A stretch of DNA of 64,000 bases from Levilactobacillus tujiorum (GTDB lineage Bacteria > Bacillota > Bacilli > Lactobacillales > Lactobacillaceae), in contig NZ_JAAXLK010000008.1 of the NCBI RefSeq assembly GCF_012641185.1, positions 1 to 64,000 on the forward strand. The letters are read 5' to 3'. The number at the start of each line of letters is the position of its first letter. Within the stretch, counting starts at the first letter, position 1. Both the position numbers and the translations under genes were made by a program. The notes below the pieces were generated by a model that did not search any database, was not told where the DNA came from, and saw only the letters and a list, made by a program, of their open reading frames with translations. Shown piece after piece: positions 16,943 through 26,934 of this stretch.

Positions 16943-17363
16943 GTCCTTTTATGACTTTTTTTCAAACGCAAGTGAACGACGACCCCAATCAAAATTAATC
17001 AGTATTGCCAGTCGTTCATAGTAAATACGAATCACAAATTAATAGTACCACACGTTTTCCCAGTTCCTTGTGAAATATTAAGGAAATCATAACCAATTTT
17101 TAAGGTTGAACGTTAGTTCCCATTTGAGGTTTCAATTCAATAATTGCTTGCTAAAACCACTGATTTACAGGCATTAAGCGTTTACACCATCGAAACGTTT
17201 GTTCTAATGGCTCTTTATTTCTAGCCAAAGGTTGTCCCTTGATGCCATCAACTAAGTGCAGCTTCCAAAATAATTGCAGAATACAAATTGCTATTGACAA
17301 CGCTTTCTGTAAGTTACAAGCATCTGAAAATATTGTGACTTTGTGAAATTCAAATTTTTACAA
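16943..17363. other. Intergenic region upstream of the LysM-NlpC/P60 gene
   Basis: About 420 bp of AT-rich sequence with no convincing gene on either strand. On the minus strand an extended -10 (TGG followed by TACTAT, reading as ATAGTACCA near 17042-17050) could start the hydrolase transcript, with a leader over 100 nt long. No riboswitch or repeat was recognised. Confidence 0.4.
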
Positions 17364-17391
17364 CAAAAAAACGGGAGTCACCTCCCGTTAG
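17364..17391 (-). terminator. Terminator of the DUF1002 gene
   Basis: AACGGGAG and CTCCCGTT form a perfect 8-bp stem with a GTGA loop, followed by seven T on the minus strand. Confidence 0.9.
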
Positions 17392-17418
17392 TTAGTAAAT
17401 CAGCTGTTCTAGATCCTT

Positions 17419-18438
17419 TTAGTTGAATAGTCCTTGGAAGAACGCCACGACTTTATGCCAAATTTGAACGAGGAAGTTCTCTGCTTTTTTGGCATCGGCA
17501 CTGTTGGCGAAATCTTTCACATTGGCCATTTTGTTACCAATACTATTGGCTAAATTGCTGGCAACATTCGTCACGTTATTAATGTAGCTCTTACTCGTTG
17601 ATACTGGCGCCTGTTGCACCTTGCTCAGGGCCACCGCAATGTTAGTGATCTGGGTCGAGCTCGTCTTGCCATCAATTCCTTGTTTGGCTAGGGCCTTTTC
17701 TAACATGGCTTCAATATCCGCCTTAGTTGCAAGTTGGTCCCCATTCTGACGTTGCTTAGCCAAATCAGATGATACGGACCCCACGGCAGACATCAATTTA
17801 CCTGGATACTTCTTATCGTTACTATTATTGTCAATCGCTGGTTGGGTGGCGTCTAACACACCGTTGGCCGCTTGCGTGTTCTCTGAGTTGAGCGTCAACC
17901 CATCAGCAGCTAAAGCCTTATAGACCCCTGTTAAGGCCGACTCACCGGAAACTGACTTGTCGGCGGTGACCGTAATGATCACATCCTTCACCCCAGCCAT
18001 AGTTGCGACCATGGCGTACTGTTGCGACGTCACTTCGGTAATATTATTACTACCATTGTAATCAGCAATATTCACTTTCACACCAGTACCGGGATCAGCG
18101 GGCGCTAACGCCACGGAACTAATCATGCTGGCATCAGTCGTCCCGGCTGAATTCAGATATTTAGCGTAATCGCTACCTGTCGCCGTCAATTCACTATAAT
18201 TGGACTTCACGCCTAAAGCCGATCCCACGCTATTCTTATCTTCACTGGCCAGTCCCGCCCCGTAAACCACATAGGCTTTTGATAAGGCTTTAGTCTGGAC
18301 CGTGCTGCCACTAGTAGCGGAACTGCTGGTGTCACTGGTACTGGTATCGGTCGTGTCAGCGTGAGCCACCATCCCACCGCCAATTCCTACGACCAGTGCG
18401 GCCGCAGCTAAGCTCAAGATCATTCGTTTTAATTTCAT
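17419..18438 (-). CDS. Secreted DUF1002 family protein
   Basis: A 339-residue exported protein. The signal peptide (KLKRMILSLAAAALVVGIGGG, ending near VAHAD) is followed by a short Ser/Thr-rich stretch and then the DUF1002 region. That region shows alternating hydrophobic strands and the conserved GAGL, VTADKSVSGESALTGVYKAL and LA-K-Q-G features of the family. The function of DUF1002 proteins is not established; they are common in Bacillota envelopes. The ATG at 18438 is preferred over the GTG at 18447. It lies between two NlpC/P60 genes, so an envelope role is plausible. Confidence 0.75.
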   Translation of the reverse strand: MKLKRMILSLAAAALVVGIGGGMVAHADTTDTSTSDTSSSATSGSTVQTKALSKAYVVYGAGLASEDKNSVGSALGVKSNYSELTATGSDYAKYLNSAGTTDASMISSVALAPADPGTGVKVNIADYNGSNNITEVTSQQYAMVATMAGVKDVIITVTADKSVSGESALTGVYKALAADGLTLNSENTQAANGVLDATQPAIDNNSNDKKYPGKLMSAVGSVSSDLAKQRQNGDQLATKADIEAMLEKALAKQGIDGKTSSTQITNIAVALSKVQQAPVSTSKSYINNVTNVASNLANSIGNKMANVKDFANSADAKKAENFLVQIWHKVVAFFQGLFN

Positions 18439-18553
18439 TATTTGCACTCTCTTTTCACTTGAATTTAACTTCTCCCGTGAAGTTAGTATAGCACGCTAAC
18501 CTCAACGGCTGCCAAATCCACCGTGACCTTAGAGAATTCTTCAAAGTTCCTCT

Positions 18554-19447
18554 TTATTGCCAGAACCGCCGGGCACCGGCGTATTCTGGTGCAAAAGCGG
18601 ACTTCGCCATACTGATCTCCTCAACTTTGCCGCCGGGCTTAGGTGCGTGTAAAATTTGACCAGCACCCGCATACAAGCCCACGTGGTGAATATCACCCGT
18701 ACCATGATCGGTTGCAAAGAAGACCAGATCACCGGCCGTCAGTTCTTCTGGCGCTACCGGGTAGCCATTGGCAAATTGATCCTGGGCATCCCGTGGTACG
18801 GGGATTCCTAAGGCACGATGCAGGGCATAGACAAAGCCGGAACAATCAAAACCGGCTGGCGTAATCCCGCCCCAAAGGTATGGCGTATCGACAAATTGAC
18901 GTCCCAGCGCTAGGATTCGATCACCATCATCGACACCATTCACACTAAGCCGTGCTGCTTGTGCGGGGATTTGGCCATTGCCTAATGGCGTCACAACCTG
19001 AATCCATTCACTGTCCTGACTAGTTGTCGTCAAGATTGTCCCCATGGGCAACTCTAAAATAACCTGTTGATCCGCGTCTACTAACTCGGTCGTAGGTTGG
19101 ACCAGCCGGACAGTTGTGGTGGGATACTCTAACTCGGCATCACTCGTCGTCAACTGTGCCATGGGAATCCAGCCGGGATAACCCCGCCGTTCCATTCTGT
19201 TGGCCTGACGCGTCACAAAGACATGCGCCCATTCGCCTTCTTGATGATCCAAGACTACCCGATCATTAAATAAGGCCTCCGTGACGATGCCGTTCGTATC
19301 AGTTAATCGTTGCCGCGCTTCGGGCGTCAGTGCCGTCAACCAGGCCGTTAAATCACCATTTTGCAAGTACGTTTGATCAGTCTTCGTGGCTGCCGTCGGT
19401 GCGGACCACACTAATGCCGTGGGAACCTTAATCCGTCGAATCTCCAT
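18554..19447 (-). CDS. NlpC/P60 endopeptidase with bacterial SH3-like domains
   Basis: A 297-residue protein resembling the gamma-D-glutamyl-L-diamino-acid endopeptidases (YkfC/dipeptidyl-peptidase VI type). Two SH3-like domains occupy roughly 1-100 and 110-170. The NlpC/P60 domain follows, with catalytic Cys202 in GFDCSGFVYALH, His255 in HHVGLYAG and a third polar residue in LHAPKPGG. There is no obvious signal peptide, as in YkfC-like enzymes that trim imported muropeptides in the cytosol. That fits the presence of murQ a few kilobases away, but the link is inference. The ATG follows GGAGGCGG. Confidence 0.85.
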   Translation of the reverse strand: MEIRRIKVPTALVWSAPTAATKTDQTYLQNGDLTAWLTALTPEARQRLTDTNGIVTEALFNDRVVLDHQEGEWAHVFVTRQANRMERRGYPGWIPMAQLTTSDAELEYPTTTVRLVQPTTELVDADQQVILELPMGTILTTTSQDSEWIQVVTPLGNGQIPAQAARLSVNGVDDGDRILALGRQFVDTPYLWGGITPAGFDCSGFVYALHRALGIPVPRDAQDQFANGYPVAPEELTAGDLVFFATDHGTGDIHHVGLYAGAGQILHAPKPGGKVEEISMAKSAFAPEYAGARRFWQ

Positions 19448-19651
19448 TAAAACCGCCTCCAGTGTCTTTATCCCAATCTTACCAATAAATTGGTCGAGTT
19501 ACTAGACTGTTCTGCACTTCTTCCTAATCGGTGACAATTTCTCCATAGAATCTGCGCAGTCGTGCCCTACTAGCGGACCGTCCGGTGCAAACATCCTCAT
19601 TTCGCCCTAGCGCTTACTTTCACCATGGCTGCCCAACGATAACTGTCTTCT

Positions 19652-19690
19652 AAAAAAAGCCACGCCGGTCATTGAAGACTAACGTGGCAA
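19652..19690 (-). terminator. Terminator of the transketolase gene
   Basis: GCCACG and CGTGGC pair around a GC-containing loop and are followed by seven T on the minus strand, about 30 nt past the stop. Confidence 0.8.
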
Positions 19691-19720
19691 AACATACTAC
19701 TATAGTAGACTTTTACATTT

Positions 19721-21742
19721 TTACTGCAAATCCAGGTAAGCCTGAACCACGTTTTCCGGTGTAAAACCAGCCATTTTGACAACCGTAGCACCATTACCAC
19801 TGGCACCAAAATGTTCCTGCGTCAACGCAACCCCATCCAAGCCGACGTAGCGATACCAGCTGGCACCGCTAGCCATTTCAACAGCTACACGGCGTCGTAA
19901 TTGCTTAGGGAGTACGCTCTCTTGGTAGTCAGCCGATTGCTCACTGAATTTTTCAAAGCTTGGAATGGAGACCACACGGACATCGTGTCCCAGTTCTGCC
20001 AACCGTCGCTGGGCGTCGACGGCTAATTTTACTTCCGAACCAGAGGCCATCAAAATCCCTTCTGCCTCGTTTTGAGCCTCTGTCACGACGTAACCGCCAC
20101 GCTTAACGCCGCTACGAACCTTGGCTGCTGCCTTCGGTAACGTTGGTAAACCTTGACGGGTTAAGATGATTGCCGTTGGATGATCCGTTGCCGCAATGGC
20201 TTGTTCCCAGGCCGCCACCGTTTCATTACCATCGGCTGGCCGGTAAACTGCTAAGCCAGGAATCGACCGTAACGCGGCTAGCTGCTCTACGGGTTCATGC
20301 GTCGGTCCATCTTCCCCAACAGCTAACGAGTCGTGCGTGAAGACGTAAATCACGGGTAGCTTTTGCAAAGCGGCCAGCCGGATCGCTGGCTTCATGTAAT
20401 CGGAAAAGACGAAAAACGTCGAGCCGTAAACGCGGGTACCGCCGTGTAAGGCAATCCCATTCATCGCTGCCGCTTCAGCAAATTCACGGACACCAAACCA
20501 CAAATTCTTACCAGTCGGGTTATCTCGACTGAAGCGGTCTTCGCCAACCACGTTCGTTTTATTTGAACTAAAGAGATCGGCAGAACCACCCCAAAGGTTC
20601 GGACACGTCGCACTCAACTGCTGTAGGATCTCATGTCCGCTAGCCCGTGAAGCCAAGGCGTCTTTCTTGTAGTACGTTGGTAGGCTTGCCGTATAGTCCG
20701 CCGGTAACGTCTGACTGATCCCCTGGGCAAACTGTGCGGAGAGGGTTGGTTCAGCTTCAGAATAGCGCGTAACTAGATTAGACCATTCCTGGTGACTCGC
20801 CCAACCACGTGATTTTACTGTGCTCTGGAACCGATCGCGAACTGTCGTTGGCACGGTAAATGGATCATTATCCCAATTGTAGAAATTACGCGTCGCTGCA
20901 AGGTCTTCATCGTTTAAGGGTGCCCCATGAACCTTGTTCGTTCCCTGATGGGGGCTCCCAGCACCAATGATCGTCTTCACTTCGATCAATGTCGGACCAG
21001 ATTGATTGTTCTTAGCCGTGTTGATGGCGGCATCAATCGCGTCCAGATCATTACCATCCGCTACCCGCAGATAATTCCAACCATAACTTTCAAAGCGGCC
21101 GGCCACATCATCATGACAGGCGTTGGCTAACGGACCATCCAGGGAGATATCATTCGAATCGTAAAGAACGATTAATTTATTTAACTTTAACTGACCTGCC
21201 AAGCTCGCAGATTCAGCGGCAACCCCTTCCATGAGGTCCCCATCACCACAAATAGCGTAAGTATAATGATCGACCACGTCGAAACGATCCCGGTTATACT
21301 CAGCCGCCAAGTGCATTTCTGCCATGGCCATCCCCACGGCCATACCAATTCCTTGCCCCAGTGGTCCGGTCGTCGCATCGACTCCAGGAGTAACCCCGTA
21401 CTCTGGATGCCCCGGTGTCTTACTCCCCACTTGCCGGAAGTTCATCAGGTCATGTTTGCTCAGTGCAAAGCCGCTCAAGTGGAGCAAACTATACAGCATT
21501 GCCGAGCCATGGCCGGCGGAGAGAACAAACCGATCCCGGTTGAACCATTGTGGGAACGATGGGTCTATCCGTAGATGCCGTGAGAACAATACATATGCCA
21601 TTGGTGACACCCCGAGTGGCAACCCCGGATGACCCGAACGAGCACGCGAAATCATATCCATACTCAGCATCCGAACCGCCGTCACGGCTTGCGTATCAAT
21701 TTCATCAAAATCAGCTTTTTGTACAACCTGTTCATTCAACAT
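19721..21742 (-). CDS. tkt: Transketolase
   Basis: Transketolase moves two-carbon units between pentose and triose/hexose phosphates using thiamine diphosphate. The 673-residue protein has SGHPGLPLG near 36 and the cofactor motif GDGDLMEG near 165. It also has the DSNDISLDG loop, and in the pyrimidine domain [10 protein letters not shown] and [16 protein letters not shown]. This is the full-length single-chain form. It lies downstream of ribokinase in the same direction, but a terminator separates them. The product could process ribose 5-phosphate made by ribokinase. Confidence 0.95.
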   Translation of the reverse strand: MLNEQVVQKADFDEIDTQAVTAVRMLSMDMISRARSGHPGLPLGVSPMAYVLFSRHLRIDPSFPQWFNRDRFVLSAGHGSAMLYSLLHLSGFALSKHDLMNFRQVGSKTPGHPEYGVTPGVDATTGPLGQGIGMAVGMAMAEMHLAAEYNRDRFDVVDHYTYAICGDGDLMEGVAAESASLAGQLKLNKLIVLYDSNDISLDGPLANACHDDVAGRFESYGWNYLRVADGNDLDAIDAAINTAKNNQSGPTLIEVKTIIGAGSPHQGTNKVHGAPLNDEDLAATRNFYNWDNDPFTVPTTVRDRFQSTVKSRGWASHQEWSNLVTRYSEAEPTLSAQFAQGISQTLPADYTASLPTYYKKDALASRASGHEILQQLSATCPNLWGGSADLFSSNKTNVVGEDRFSRDNPTGKNLWFGVREFAEAAAMNGIALHGGTRVYGSTFFVFSDYMKPAIRLAALQKLPVIYVFTHDSLAVGEDGPTHEPVEQLAALRSIPGLAVYRPADGNETVAAWEQAIAATDHPTAIILTRQGLPTLPKAAAKVRSGVKRGGYVVTEAQNEAEGILMASGSEVKLAVDAQRRLAELGHDVRVVSIPSFEKFSEQSADYQESVLPKQLRRRVAVEMASGASWYRYVGLDGVALTQEHFGASGNGATVVKMAGFTPENVVQAYLDLQ

Positions 21743-21986
21743 TGATAAATAACCTCACTTTGGGTGGCCGGACCATTCACGACCGCCATTTTTGATTGGC
21801 GCATGCATTCGTTGATTTAACCGGTATCGTCAACGGCATCTCCTTGACTTTTCTAACTATACCAATTCAACTGGAATATTGCAACCACTCTTTGATAAGT
21901 TATTTTGGCGGGGTTTATAATCTGTCAGTAGCTGTATTATCAAATATACCGATTCGTTGATGTTGCAACCGGTTGTCAAAAATTCG

Positions 21987-22030
21987 CAAAAAAAAGCAAT
22001 CTTTTCCGAAAATAATCGAAAAAGATTGCC
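21987..22030 (-). terminator. Terminator of the ribokinase gene
   Basis: GCAATCTTTTTCG and CGGAAAAGATTGC pair with one mismatch/wobble around an AT loop and are followed by eight T on the minus strand. Confidence 0.88.
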
Positions 22031-22056
22031 TAATTTAGTTAGTGTTTTCAGAAAAC

Positions 22057-22977
22057 TTACTTTTGACTTGCAGCGACAATTTCGTCGTAAGTTGGGATAG
22101 ATGGCATTGCTCCTAAACCTTGAACAGTCAGAGAACTTGCCCGTTGTGCAAAGGTTAATGCGGATTCGATGTTACTCAAATCACTCTTCAATTGTGAGCT
22201 CAATGCACCGATAAACGTGTCACCGGCAGCCGTCGTATCAACAGCCTTCACCTTGAAAGCTGGGACGAAACCAGATTCCTTTTCAGTGGCATAGTAAGCC
22301 CCTTTGCTACCGACCGTGATAATCAGATTCTTCACGCCCATTTCACGGAACTTGTCCGCGTTGGCATCCATAGAGGCCCGATCAGTCACTTCAATCCCCG
22401 TCAATACGGCACTTTCCGTTTCGTTAGGAACGACTAAGTCAGTCACCTTAAGAATTTCAGGATCAATCTTGGCAGCAGGTGCTGGGTTTAAGATCGTCGT
22501 CACATCATGACGCTTAGCCACCGTAAAGGCAGCCAAAGTCGCTGCTTGTGGCGTTTCAAATTGGGCGATCAAGAAGTCCGCCTTAGCAATTTCATCTTCA
22601 ACTGCTAACACTTCAGCATCCTTGATCTGTTGGTTAGAACCACCGTAGACCAAGATACTGTTTTGACCTTCTTCATCCAAAAGAATGAACGCAGAACCCG
22701 TCCCGACCGTCTTGTCGGTGACAATAGCACTCGTGTCGATCTTATCTTCTTGAAGAGATTCGACCATGAAACGACCGGCATCGTCGTTTCCAACTTTACC
22801 GATGAACCGCGTTTCAGCGCCAGCGCGGGCTGCAGCCACAGCCTGGTTAGCACCCTTCCCACCAGCGGCACTACTCTTGTTTTCAGTTGACAGCGTTTCA
22901 CCCGGTAAAGGCATCCGGGGAACCCGTAAGGTTGTATCCACGTTGAGACTTCCAAGAACAGTTACTTTGTTTGCCAT
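22057..22977 (-). CDS. rbsK: Ribokinase
   Basis: A PfkB-family sugar kinase of 306 residues that phosphorylates D-ribose to ribose 5-phosphate. The sugar-binding GSLNVDTTLRVPRMPLPGET and GGKGANQAVAAARAG (near 40) are typical of RbsK. The ATP-site motif DTTAAGDTFIGAL (near 245) supplies the catalytic Asp. I place the start at the ATG at 22977; the frame to 23001 lacks a better site. It follows rbsR and an operator palindrome. No ribose permease or rbsD lies next to it in this window. Confidence 0.93.
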   Translation of the reverse strand: MANKVTVLGSLNVDTTLRVPRMPLPGETLSTENKSSAAGGKGANQAVAAARAGAETRFIGKVGNDDAGRFMVESLQEDKIDTSAIVTDKTVGTGSAFILLDEEGQNSILVYGGSNQQIKDAEVLAVEDEIAKADFLIAQFETPQAATLAAFTVAKRHDVTTILNPAPAAKIDPEILKVTDLVVPNETESAVLTGIEVTDRASMDANADKFREMGVKNLIITVGSKGAYYATEKESGFVPAFKVKAVDTTAAGDTFIGALSSQLKSDLSNIESALTFAQRASSLTVQGLGAMPSIPTYDEIVAASQK

Positions 22978-23010
22978 AATTAACTTCCACTCCTTAACCA
23001 TTTATCCGTT

Positions 23011-23026
23011 CGTAAAACGTTTTACG
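23011..23026. promoter_or_regulatory. Perfect 16-bp operator palindrome before rbsK
   Basis: CGTAAAACGTTTTACG is fully self-complementary. It lies between the regulator and rbsK, about 35 nt before the rbsK start and downstream of a possible promoter (TTGTAA, 17 nt, TACGCT on the minus strand). The shape is that of a LacI/GalR-family operator, so RbsR is the first candidate; CcpA, which binds similar sites, is the alternative. Confidence 0.75.
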
Positions 23027-23140
23027 TATTACCGATACACCCGGCAACCCGTTTCAGATTACTACTAGCGTATCATGTTTCGAAAAGGCTTACAAGTAAA
23101 ACTTGAAATATTTTTCAGATATTTTTACTGATTTGCGGAC

Positions 23141-24151
23141 TTATTTACTTACTGGGGCCGTACTCTCGCGTTGACGTAATTCAACCGGCAATTCGACAGT
23201 CTGTGGGTCCAACTGGCGTTTTTGAATCCGGTTAATCAGTAGCGTGGTCGCTTGTTCTCCCATCGTGACGACTGGCTGATGCACCGTACTCAGCTTAGGA
23301 ACCACGTAGTCATCCAAATCAATGTCATCGTAGCCTAGAACCGAAATGTCCTCTGGCACCCGAATTCCTTGCTCATGCAGGCCGCGGATCAACCCCAACG
23401 CCATTTCATCGTTAACCGCAAAAACTGCCGTTGGCGCCTGCTTGATCACCGCGGCCGTGGCCTGGTAACCACCAAGTTTGGTCATTGGTGAAATGATATA
23501 GGCTTCTTCTGGCAAATTAACGCCGGCTTGTGCTAAATCATGCTTAAACCCATTTAACCGGACGACCAAGTTATCAGTCGGTGCCGCGGGCATCACCACC
23601 GCAATTTTGCGATGGCCTAAGGAAAGCAGATGTTCAGCCGCAATCTGACCACCACGTCGATCGTCAATTCTTACACTATCCAGGCTGGGGCCACCATTTT
23701 GATCAATCAGCAGGTAAGGAATCCCATTCTTCTTCAAAATATTATCAATCGCTGGTGCCGTAATCGACGAACTGGCAATAATTAAACCATCCACCGCACG
23801 CTTAATCAGCTCCTGCAGATAATAGCCTTCCAAGTCCTCATCATAATTGGCGCCAAAAATCAGTGGAATAAAGTGCCGATCGCGACTCGTCGATTGCACC
23901 CCTTTGATGAACATACTGAAGAAGGGGTTCCCTAAATTAGGGACGATCACGCCAATAGTCTGTGCCGAACGCATAATTAAATTACGCGCATTAAAATCAG
24001 GCACGTAGCCCATCTCTTCTTGGAGCTGATGGACGCGAGTTCGCGTATCAATGCTAAATCGTTCGCCTTTTCCATTTAAAATCTGTGAAACTGTGGTGAC
24101 AGAAACGCCAGCAGCTTCGGCCAGATCCCGAATCGTTACTTTCCGTGTCAT
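23141..24151 (-). CDS. rbsR: LacI-family transcriptional regulator, probably ribose repressor
   Basis: A 336-residue LacI/GalR regulator. The N-terminal HTH (VTIRDLAEAAGVSVTTVSQILNG, residues 4-26) is followed by the hinge and a periplasmic-binding-like effector domain with VNDEMALGLIRGL and ISVLGYDDIDL. The ATG at 24151 has GGAGGG directly upstream; the frame continuing to 24196 lacks a site. It precedes rbsK in the same direction with an operator palindrome in the gap. Control of ribose use by ribose or ribose 5-phosphate is therefore likely. The rbsR name rests on context. Confidence 0.85.
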   Translation of the reverse strand: MTRKVTIRDLAEAAGVSVTTVSQILNGKGERFSIDTRTRVHQLQEEMGYVPDFNARNLIMRSAQTIGVIVPNLGNPFFSMFIKGVQSTSRDRHFIPLIFGANYDEDLEGYYLQELIKRAVDGLIIASSSITAPAIDNILKKNGIPYLLIDQNGGPSLDSVRIDDRRGGQIAAEHLLSLGHRKIAVVMPAAPTDNLVVRLNGFKHDLAQAGVNLPEEAYIISPMTKLGGYQATAAVIKQAPTAVFAVNDEMALGLIRGLHEQGIRVPEDISVLGYDDIDLDDYVVPKLSTVHQPVVTMGEQATTLLINRIQKRQLDPQTVELPVELRQRESTAPVSK

Positions 24152-24446
24152 AACACCCTCCACACAATCTATTAAAAACTTTGGCAGTACGTGCATAATT
24201 ACCGTAAGCTATTTGGTCCAATTCATCTTTAACTTTTCAGATGCTCTGCCAACGGGTCATTAACGTCATAACCGCTAAGTTAATTATACCCTATCTGTCG
24301 GGTCAATTACTGAACAATTTTAGTTATTTATCACAATTCCATTCGTTATCCTCGAATTTCACCGATTGCTGATCTAACTACTGGCTAAAAGATTACAAAT
24401 CTTTGCTAGAGCTTGAACCGTAAGATTGACAGACTAAAACCAGTCA

Positions 24447-24797
24447 CCTGCGGCTGGCAGAGATTCCGCCTGCTGTGGGGGAACGCCTGCGGCCTGAGGA
24501 GCGGTCCTCAGGCTCGGTTCCACCTCTACCCTCCTCCGGTTACGGTAGTCGTCGGATAGAACATGACTCAAACAATTGATAGATCATCAGTTAGCCAATT
24601 GTGACTGACGCCCTCTACGTAGCCGTGAGTGAGTCAAATTTGAGCTCAGCCGTGGGATTTACCAAGTGATTCTCTTGGTAAATGGCGTCTTTGAGACGTG
24701 TTTTTTTCGGCTCAAAGCGAGGTTCGAGACCGTTCTATGGCTCGAACCGTCCTCCCCACAGCGTTCTAGCTCAAAGCTTGACGAACGGCAAGGCGGC
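24447..24797 (+). repeat. Dispersed structured intergenic element, copy C
   Basis: Both modules are present. The 5' module begins GCGGCTGGCAGAG and ends CCACCTCTACC...CTCCTCCGG, so GGCAGAG can pair with CTCTACC. Inside it GCCTGAGG/CCTCAGGC forms a hairpin. The 3' module (24618-24797) has ATTTACCAAG/CTTGGTAAAT, CTTTGAG/CTCAAAG and GGTTCGAG/CTCGAACC hairpins. The basal stem (GTCAAATTTGAGCT with AGCTCAAAGCTTGAC) has an indel that weakens it but ends in T-A/C-G changes that keep the outer pairs. It lies between the 3' end of the aldo/keto reductase gene and the 5' end of rbsR. Confidence 0.8.
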
Positions 24798-24875
24798 ATG
24801 AACCATCTATGTTACCTATTTAGTCGCGAAAACGCGTGCTACATATGATAAATCTTTCAAGTTTTAGGCGCTAAT

Positions 24876-24914
24876 TAAAAAACTAACGGTGTTGTGGATC
24901 ACAACATCGCTAGT
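24876..24914 (-). terminator. Terminator of the aldo/keto reductase gene
   Basis: On the minus strand ACTAGCGATGTTGTG pairs with CACAACACCGTTAGT (one internal mismatch) and is followed by six T. Confidence 0.88.
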
Positions 24915-24924
24915 CCCGTTATAA

Positions 24925-25914
24925 TTAAGCTTTTAAAATCCGATCAATTGCTTGTAATTCTTCTTCATCGAATTCCAAGTTTTGAACAGCCTTGACGTTT
25001 TCATACAAATGTTCTGGCTTGGAAGCACCCGTAATCACACTCGTAATCACTGGGTTATGCAACAACCAAGCTAAAGCCATATGCGATAACTTTTGACCGC
25101 GGCTGTGAGCAATCTTGTTCAGTCCTTGCAGCTTCTGCAACATCTTGTCACGTCCCTGCTTCAAGATGAATTCACTTGACCAGTGAATGTCAACATCTTC
25201 AGGAATGCCATCCAAGTATTTGTCAGTTAATAAGCCTTCACACAACGGCCCGTAAGCGATCGCGCCGGCATTGTTGCGTTGTAACATATCAAACAAGCCA
25301 TCATCATTAGCGGTCTGATTCAACATGTTATAGGACACTTGATCCACCACGAACGGCGTGTGCAGATCTCTAAAGATCTTGATCATCGCTTCAGCTTGGG
25401 GCGCAGTGTAGTTGGAAATCCCAACGTAAAGCGTTTTGCCTTGGCGTACCATATCATCCAGAGCAACCGCCGTTTCCTCGGGTGAGGTCTCGGCATCGTA
25501 CCGGTGACTATAGAAAATGTCAACGTAATCCAAACCCATGTGGGTCAAAGAACGATCTAACGATGCCATCAATGCTTTGCGCGAACTCATTTGTCCGTAA
25601 GGCCCTGGCCACATGTGGAACCCAGCTTTACTGCTGATCACTAACTCATCACGGTAAGGCTTCAGTTCACGTTCCAAGACTTCACCAAAGAGTCGTTCAG
25701 CTTCGTAAGAACCTGGACCATAATTAGCGGCCAAGTCAAAGCTAAAGATTCCGGCATCAAACGCCTTTAAGATAATGTCACGGGTATCACCATAGTTAGC
25801 GTGTTCCCCATACTTATGCCACATCCCAAAAGAAATTGCTGGTAATTGGAACCCAGTATTTCCGGCACGCCGCACTGGAATTTTTTCATAACGATGTTCA
25901 TCTGCTAAATACAT
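24925..25914 (-). CDS. Aldo/keto reductase (YghZ-like)
   Basis: A cytosolic NADPH-dependent reductase of about 329 residues in the AKR superfamily, close to the YghZ/L-glyceraldehyde-3-phosphate reductase group. The catalytic tetrad is visible: Asp in FDLAANYG with Tyr in NYGPG, Lys in VISSKAGF and His in FYSHRYD. The late GAIAYGPLCEGLLTDKYL segment belongs to the cofactor side. The ATG at 25914 lies 9 nt after AAGGA. Physiological substrate unknown; methylglyoxal-like or glyceraldehyde substrates are possible. It is monocistronic, downstream of murQ. Confidence 0.88.
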   Translation of the reverse strand: MYLADEHRYEKIPVRRAGNTGFQLPAISFGMWHKYGEHANYGDTRDIILKAFDAGIFSFDLAANYGPGSYEAERLFGEVLERELKPYRDELVISSKAGFHMWPGPYGQMSSRKALMASLDRSLTHMGLDYVDIFYSHRYDAETSPEETAVALDDMVRQGKTLYVGISNYTAPQAEAMIKIFRDLHTPFVVDQVSYNMLNQTANDDGLFDMLQRNNAGAIAYGPLCEGLLTDKYLDGIPEDVDIHWSSEFILKQGRDKMLQKLQGLNKIAHSRGQKLSHMALAWLLHNPVITSVITGASKPEHLYENVKAVQNLEFDEEELQAIDRILKA

Positions 25915-25986
25915 TTGCCACATTCCTTCCCTTTATGCCTACCCTACGAGTATAAAGGAATTGGTGTGGACCAGTCAAGTTTTGCG

Positions 25987-26901
25987 TTAAGCCCGCTGAC
26001 CATCGTCACTCAATTTAACTGCCTGCGACACGTGACCACCAGTAGCGTCCAACAACTTCTTCGCTTCAGCAATCGTCCCCTTCGTTTCAATCAAAACAAT
26101 CGCCAAGGGAACGTTATTGCCGGCACGATCCAAAGCCCGCTCAGCAGCCAAGGTCGACGTTTGCGTGGCCTCTGCAATGATCTTCTTGGCCCGTTCAAAC
26201 GTCTTCCCATTTGTTGGGACAACGTTAATCATGAGGTTCTGGTAGACCTTACCAGACTTCACCATAATCCCGGTCGAGAGCATATTCAGCACCATCTTTT
26301 CGGCTGTCCCCGCTTTCAAGAGCGTGGCGCCCGTAATCACTTCTGGCCCCACGACTGGTGTAATCGGATAGTTAGCCAATTCAGCCAGCGGACTATCTTC
26401 AATGCAGGAAAAGCCGATGCCAATGGCGCCCTGTTCTTGCGCAAACTTCAAAGCCGCCACTGTATAGGGGGTTTGACCGGAGGCGGCGCTCGCAACCACC
26501 ACATCATTTTCTGTCAATTGAACCGCGGCAAGGTCATCTTGCGCCAGTTCAGGTGAATCTTCAACTGAAGGTAGGGTTTTGGTTAAAGCTTGATTTCCCC
26601 CTGCAATCAGCCCAAAAGTCTGCTGAGAGGTTAGACCATACGTTGGCTGTAACTCGGTGGCATCAATGACCCCCAAGCGGCCGGAAGTCCCAGCACCGAC
26701 GTAAATCAATCGCCCACCCCGATCGAACTTGGGATACGCCGCATCAATCGCCGCCGCAATCTGGGGCAGCTGTTTTTGAACGGCACGCGCGACCCGGTGA
26801 TCTTCCCGGTTAATCGTGCTGACCATCTCCAACGTTGATTCGCGATCAATGTGGGTCGACCGGTGGTTTCTCTGTTCTGTAAGTAAGTCATCAAATTGCA
26901 T
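25987..26901 (-). CDS. murQ: N-acetylmuramic acid 6-phosphate etherase
   Basis: MurQ cleaves the lactyl ether of MurNAc 6-phosphate to give GlcNAc 6-phosphate and D-lactate, recycling cell-wall sugars. The 304-residue protein has the SIS-domain sugar-phosphate site VGAGTSGRLGVIDATE, the etherase segment VEDSPELAQDDL and AASGQTPY. It also has VGPEVITGATLLKAGTAEKMVLN, and a C-terminal helical domain. The ATG at 26901 follows TTGGAGG. Usual partners (MurNAc-specific PTS, MurR regulator) are not beside it here. An inverted repeat in its upstream region may be a regulator site. Confidence 0.93.
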   Translation of the reverse strand: MQFDDLLTEQRNHRSTHIDRESTLEMVSTINREDHRVARAVQKQLPQIAAAIDAAYPKFDRGGRLIYVGAGTSGRLGVIDATELQPTYGLTSQQTFGLIAGGNQALTKTLPSVEDSPELAQDDLAAVQLTENDVVVASAASGQTPYTVAALKFAQEQGAIGIGFSCIEDSPLAELANYPITPVVGPEVITGATLLKAGTAEKMVLNMLSTGIMVKSGKVYQNLMINVVPTNGKTFERAKKIIAEATQTSTLAAERALDRAGNNVPLAIVLIETKGTIAEAKKLLDATGGHVSQAVKLSDDGQRA

Positions 26902-26934
26902 GGTGTTGACCTCCAACTTTCATTAGATTTGCCA

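Noticed and set aside
25915-26556. 213-codon plus-strand frame opposite murQ
   Set aside because: Fully antisense to murQ, with atypical composition rich in His, Arg and Asn and no family features.
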